64,000 nucleotides of DNA, taken from Owenia fusiformis (taxonomy: Eukaryota > Annelida > Polychaeta > Sabellida > Oweniidae). Location: NCBI GenBank assembly GCA_903813345.2, contig CAIIXF020000001.1:19549915-19613914 (forward strand), written 5' to 3'. Below are positions 59,041 through 64,000 of the stretch, one piece after another. The notes under the pieces are model-generated. The model did no database searches, was not told where the DNA came from, and saw only the letters and a program-made list of their open reading frames with translations. Each line of letters opens with the position of its first letter. Position 1 is the stretch's first letter. Position numbers and translations under genes: made by a program.

Positions 59041-62000
59041 ACTTCTGAATTATTCAATATTGTGGTTTGATTTCCTTCCAAATGCCTTGTGGAAATCGGA
59101 AATCTTGTTTTCTCCATTTCCAATATTTCATAGTATTTATAATTAGTTATTGTATTTTAGCTCGTCCTTCGTGATGTGTGATGAAATTATTATTTGTTTT
59201 TTAAGCTGATGTCATATTTCATTGAATCTTGGGTTCTTCTATCTTTTCTCTTTCTCCCATGAATTTAATTTATAGTTGTTACATCCCATTTTGGACTTGT
59301 TTTCAGCCCATCCTATATATTTACATAGCCTCGTATCCAGCCCCTGTATCTCATCATTCTTTGAATTGGAAAATAGATATAAGAGGAAGGGGAACTAGTG
59401 ACTGGATGCAAAACTACCTTCCATAACTCAAGAGTATTTTTCCAATACTATACTGTGCTGTCTCGATCAATGGATCATCCTCTTAGGGGCTGAATTATAA
59501 CAACAGTCAGCTCTAATACAGAACTTATATTTTATATTTGATGTAAGAGCTTTAATATTTCCAAATTAACGTCGTTATTGTGGAGTTAGGCTATTTTCCA
59601 TCTGGAACAGAATTCCTATGGGCGTTCATTAAGGAGAAATGGTATTTAAAAAAATGTCACGGTATTCTCAACTCGTACAATGTGAATGAGGCATTGTGTC
59701 TTGTTCACACTGAATTCTAAATGTAATAAATTGATTTAGTTTAGTGGGATGAGTGCACTGGCAAAAAAAGTTGTAGGGCCTCAATTAGTAGGTCTTTTTG
59801 GGCATTACTTGGTCTTTTTTGGGCCTCTGTAGGCCAAATTATCAAAAATTGGCTTCAAATGTTTTCCAGGTTTGAAATTTGGGCCACCTTGTTAGCTTCT
59901 GGATCCACCAGTGGAGTATATTCTTGCTTCAAGACCCCTGGTCCCCCCCTTATGTACTTCAACAACAGTGTCTTGTAATCACTGCCTAGCCAGAGATGCC
60001 CCCCCCTGGATCACCAAATCTGTTGTTGAAGTTGAAGCAGGGGTAGGGGATTCAGGATCTTGATCAAGACTAGGATGAGTAGTAAAAGTTTGCTTGATTT
60101 ACTTGAATATGGGAGAATCATATTAAATTGGTTCTATTTCAAGAGTTTGCAATTCCAATATGTTTCATTGACAAGGTCAGTTGGATGATCTAACAGGATG
60201 TGTATGGTTTAGTTATAAACCTTTGAGACAACCCCTTCCAAAGGAAAAGTACATTTACTGGAATAAAGCCAGTGTTGCTCATGTGCTCCACATCTTCGCA
60301 TGCTCGGTCTTCACTGAGACTGATGGGAGCTGAGTGAACGAAGATGAGTGCTACAACCATCTTAACTCAAAATATGAGAAAAGGTATAGAAACTGAGATT
60401 TGATCCTAGTACAGTATGGTTTGTCTCGTACACCACTCTTATGCAAAATTGCTTCATCTCAGACTACATTTCCTGTCGTTTGAGATCACTGCATTCGATC
60501 AGTTTCTTCCAAGTAATTATGGTTCAAGTATCAGAATGAGATTTTCTAACTAATCAGATATTTAAACAGCTCAATCTGATGTCCGTTCTAATGAATTAAA
60601 CAGGACAGTACATTCCCTTCCTAAAATACATGGATCAGTACCTAGTATTTCTCTACAATTTCAGATATACAATGCATTTTCTTCTTTTATGTTATCCCTA
60701 GTCTGGCTCTTGGCTAGTTCTCCTTTGTTTCTCTGTTGAAAAGATGGGAAGGCATGGATGCCTCGAGGATTCTGTCAGGGTAATGAGAGCAATGGTTCAA
60801 AAGACAATGATGGATTCTTGGCTCTATTAACTGTCCAGGTTTCGCATTTGTAACACTCAGTTGTACATTTCTTTATTATGTACATACTAATAGAGAGTCT
60901 GTCTGCATTAAGAGGACATTTTATAACTTGGATTCAAAACTACTGATTCTTCTGGGATCAAGGAATCTGAAGCATTTACACTTACAACAATGTTGTATCA
61001 ATATATCACACTTCTGGTGTTTTAAAGAAATGTGCAACTACACTGTATGTGTGTTAAATTATCAACATGAAATTAATGCCAAAAGAATGATGCTATTCCG
61101 TATTGTTTTGGGTTCTATTTTCAAGTAAAGCATTCCTATTGTGACATTCACTCAGCATCTACTGATCAAAATTATTTGTTTTCAAAATATATCTATTGGG
61201 TGATTTAAAATATGCAAAATTCCAATTTTGGAATAATGTGACTTCTCTAAATCCCAAAGGCATATGTATAAGTACTCCATTATTTGCTCTATTGAAAGCT
61301 CTCTATATAACAACAATTGTTGCAGTTGATAAGGGAGAGGGGCGACCAGGGTCTTGAAGCAAGACTATCTATAACACAAACAAGAAAGATTCCACCAATG
61401 AAAGTTATAGTTTTTCCATGATTTGAGGGTTTCATTTATGGGGTCATGCTATATGATGTTGACATTGACATACAGATGAATATATGATTGCAAACAAGGA
61501 CATAAACTAAAATAAGGTGAGGCAAAAAATAAGAGGTGAGGCAAAATAAGAGATGAGGCAAAATAAGAGGTGAGGCTAAATAACAGATGAGGCAAAAATA
61601 TGAGGTGAGGCAAAAAATAAGAGGTGAGGCAAAATAAGAGGTGAGGCAAAAAATAATAGGTGAGGCAAATTTAGGTTAAAGAGGCACCTAGTAGCTATAT
61701 ATTACCACAATCAGACTTTATTTCCAAAGTTTTAATTTTATTTTAAAAATTGTCTGAAAAATAATTTTTTTCATATTTTGGTGAGGCAGTTGCCTCGCCT
61801 GCCTCATGACTGGATACGAACATAACAAAAGTTCTGATGTTAATCACAGCAGTCTTCTAACATGTCTGATTAGCTTTTATAAATGGAAAAACCCTGAATG
61901 TCATTTGTTCTTAATGAGTGTCTCATATCCAAGGTCAGATTGAATTTGTTGAATAGCATTGCAATTATTGCACTTCAAAGAATGTCAATCGCTCAATAAA

Positions 62001-62467
62001 AAAAACTGTACAAGTGTGAAATCCAGAGACATTCTAAATAACAACCTGTTCAGTGATCCAAATTGGCTTTTCTTTCAAGATGTTACTTTCATAGAATCTT
62101 CACTAGAAGATCAACGGATGAAGTGACTTACTTGGCACTCAAGACTCTCTGAAGAGTTAATTGAAATATCCTGGGTGTAAGATCCATCTAGGGGTCGCCT
62201 GGAAATATTGACGTTTCTCTCACTATATCATCTATTCTTAGAAAGTGTGTTCATGTGGAAAATTTCAGGAAATTTCAACCTCCGATATCTCAATTCCAAG
62301 AATTAAGACCCGTGTAAAGATGAAGAATGATGTCTGAGTTTTAAGCTGATTTTTGTATTGTTAAATGCTTGTTGTAGATATAACCCCTAGATTGTAATAA
62401 AATTGTATGCTCAAGTATAATCAATCTTTAACTTTAACCCATGTTCTCATTTTGTTTTCAATTTCAG
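59041..62467. other. Intergenic DNA before the last gene
   Basis: It contains a TIR-like fragment at about 59755-59935 (GCACTGGCAAAA ... GGATCCACCAGTGG, with GGGCCTC blocks like 32700), C-rich stretches near 59945 and 60000, and the GAGGCAAAA array at 61513-61672. No coding exon was recognised. Confidence 0.5.
61513..61672. repeat. GGTGAGGCAAAATAAGA minisatellite
   Basis: About eight units of 17-20 bp. A related inverted motif, GTGAGGCAGTTGCCTCGCCTG, follows at 61781-61801, so the array is probably part of a larger repeat. Confidence 0.85.
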
Positions 62468-62588
62468 GCAAGTTAAAATAAAATCACAATTCGACCAGCA
62501 AATGGACAATCAGTTAAACACTCCAGAATTGCTTCTCACACGATGGACTAAAATATTGGGCTAGAGGGAGCGTTTAGCTAAAAGTTAA

Positions 62589-62852
62589 ATGGACTTTAGA
62601 CGTGCAACAATTTGTTCAAGGTTTGTGGATTGCTTCAGAGGCAGAGAAAGCATGGCGACTGCTATGGAACGGGAATTTTCAGAATCGCAAGAGGAAATTT
62701 TACAAATCATTATCGATGAACATCTTAGTTTCACGCAAGAGATGCGTGAGAACCCAGATGGCCCCCTACAACCCCCGCTGCAACTCAGCAAGGAGTTACG
62801 CGAGAAAATGGAAAAGATTCGATTGGCAGAACTTGCTGAAGAACACATGATG
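62589..62852 (+). CDS. First coding exon of an unrecognised gene (continues past the right edge)
   Basis: Acceptor CAATTTCAG ends at 62467, so the exon starts at 62468 with 5' UTR. The ATG at 62589 has an in-frame TAA directly upstream (62586-62588). The frame runs 88 codons to donor GTAACA at 62853. The product is hydrophilic and helix-prone, with REFSESQEEILQ, NPDGPLQPPLQL and a charged KELREKMEKIRLAELAEEH end that looks like coiled coil. A second Met at 62652 (GCATGGCG) has a better start context and could be used instead. No domain is recognised. No continuing exon is visible to 64000. Confidence 0.55.
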
Positions 62853-64000
62853 GTAACATATCATCTCTGTATAAGTTTCTTGTTTCATTGTTATTTTTGT
62901 TTATTGTTGTTTATTTTTATTTCTGTTGAGAGTGATAGCATTGTAGGTTCACTATACCACACCGACATCTATAAGTGATAAAAATGTGAAATTCTTATTA
63001 TTTAACACTGATCATTTTAGGTTACTTTATTCACACAAAGCCATCTTTAGAGACGGGTTTGTGCAAATAAAGTAAATTTTAGGTGTTCTTAAACCCATTG
63101 CTGAAAATGTGTGCTCAAATCATTTGACATTCAATTTAATTTATTTCATAATTATCTTATACAATACACACTATAAAATCAGGCCACTAGATGTCCAGCG
63201 GCATATATGTTGCAGTGTAACAGAAATTGATTTTAACTAAATCTAGGCTCCATTTGAAAGAAAGCACTCAATCTCCCTAAATTAGCACTTTGTTATTTGC
63301 TCTGGGCTCTACCAGATAATATGCCTCACTCTCAGTAGGTTTATATCTGCATATGAAAACTGCTCATCCATGGATATGTGTCTCTTGCTTACAAAGATGG
63401 CATTCATAGTATTTTCATTGGAAGTGACACTGCCATCTATTTAACAGTATCTTGTATGAACCACTTTTAATTTTCATCAGTTTCGACCCAGAAAGCTCTC
63501 ATTAATCTAAAAATGGCCATTTATAAAGAATTGAAGATGAACTTGAAATTGTTAGCCTTTTTTGCTCCAGAGCCCCTCTACTTTAGATTAAAAAAGCACA
63601 TTCACCTCACTAAACAAAGCTGAGCCCATGGCAAAGTTACACACATTTTTTATTGATTCAATATCTTGTGTTCCAGCTATTTATAGTCAGTAGTAGATTC
63701 TGATTCGGAAAATTTGTTGATTAATTTCAGTTAAACATTGAATTCGAACACCTCCATGGGCGTAGCCAGGGGGGGGTGCGATGGGTGCGATCGCACCCCC
63801 CCCCATAACCTTTGAAAATATGACCATTGGATAGAGGTAGAAAAGAGCTTTAAAATGCTTTTTATTTGAAGCTTCTAGCTCAATTTTGAAGGAATTTGCA
63901 TCAATTTTTGTAAAATTCAAAAGAAATCTTAATTTTTTGTGTTGCTTATGGCAAAATCGCACCCCCCCCCTGACCGAAAACTGAAAAATTTTTGGCGATC
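62853..64000. other. Intron of the last gene
   Basis: A+T-rich. It holds a 22-bp-stem hairpin at 63019-63080 and a repeat at about 63757-63975 with GGGCGTAGCCAGG at the left, long G- and C-runs and GATCGCACCCCCC blocks. No exon in phase was found. Confidence 0.55.
63019..63080. repeat. Short inverted repeat (hairpin)
   Basis: GTTACTTTATTCACACAAAGCC and GGGTTTGTGCAAATAAAGTAAA pair with few mismatches around a loop of about 18 bases. Probably a tiny MITE or solo foldback. Confidence 0.6.

Overview
The window is A+T-rich nuclear DNA from a metazoan. Genes have many exons with canonical GT-AG introns, coding density is low, and short terminal-inverted-repeat (TIR) elements, LINE fragments and minisatellites are abundant. 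The gene content (a GT92 glycosyltransferase, a CRT-like transporter pair, a patatin phospholipase with EF-hands, a BTBD19-like protein) and the repeat style suggest a marine invertebrate such as an echinoderm, hemichordate, lancelet or mollusc. I cannot decide the phylum from sequence alone. No bacterial, plasmid, phage or CRISPR features were seen.

Layout, all genes on the + strand: (1) 1290-4532, a type II membrane glycosyltransferase of family 92 whose ATG is the last codon of its first exon and whose stem carries a 29-residue tandem repeat. (2) 8695-18188, an 11-exon patatin-like phospholipase joined to two EF-hands and a Ser/Thr-rich tail. (3) 21833-25872 and 26886-29327, two tandem four-exon CRT-like transporters made by one roughly 5 kb duplication that included 5' flank, introns and an intronic minisatellite. 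(4) 29440-33165, a transposon island with two LINE 3' ends, one of them nested in a TIR element, and a TTAA-flanked MITE. (5) 33754-56570, a 7-exon BTB protein closely resembling BTBD19. Its fourth donor site is tandemly repeated in the intron, and its last intron is about 15.3 kb and holds a 2.9 kb tandem duplication, one copy interrupted by a foldback element. (6) 56571-62588, mostly unassigned DNA with a 31-bp satellite. (7) 62589-62852, the first coding exon of an unrecognised gene that runs off the right edge.

The genes do not form an obvious pathway; they are neighbours rather than an operon. The two CRT-like copies are the only clear functional pair. The most informative signals are structural: duplicated splice donors, an empty site that shows a transposition product, three members of one element family with matching 5-bp target-site duplications, and a MITE fragment amplified into a satellite. 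Exon boundaries were assigned by reading splice sites and checking that reading frames join. No alignment or database search was run, and lengths in amino acids follow from those exon choices.
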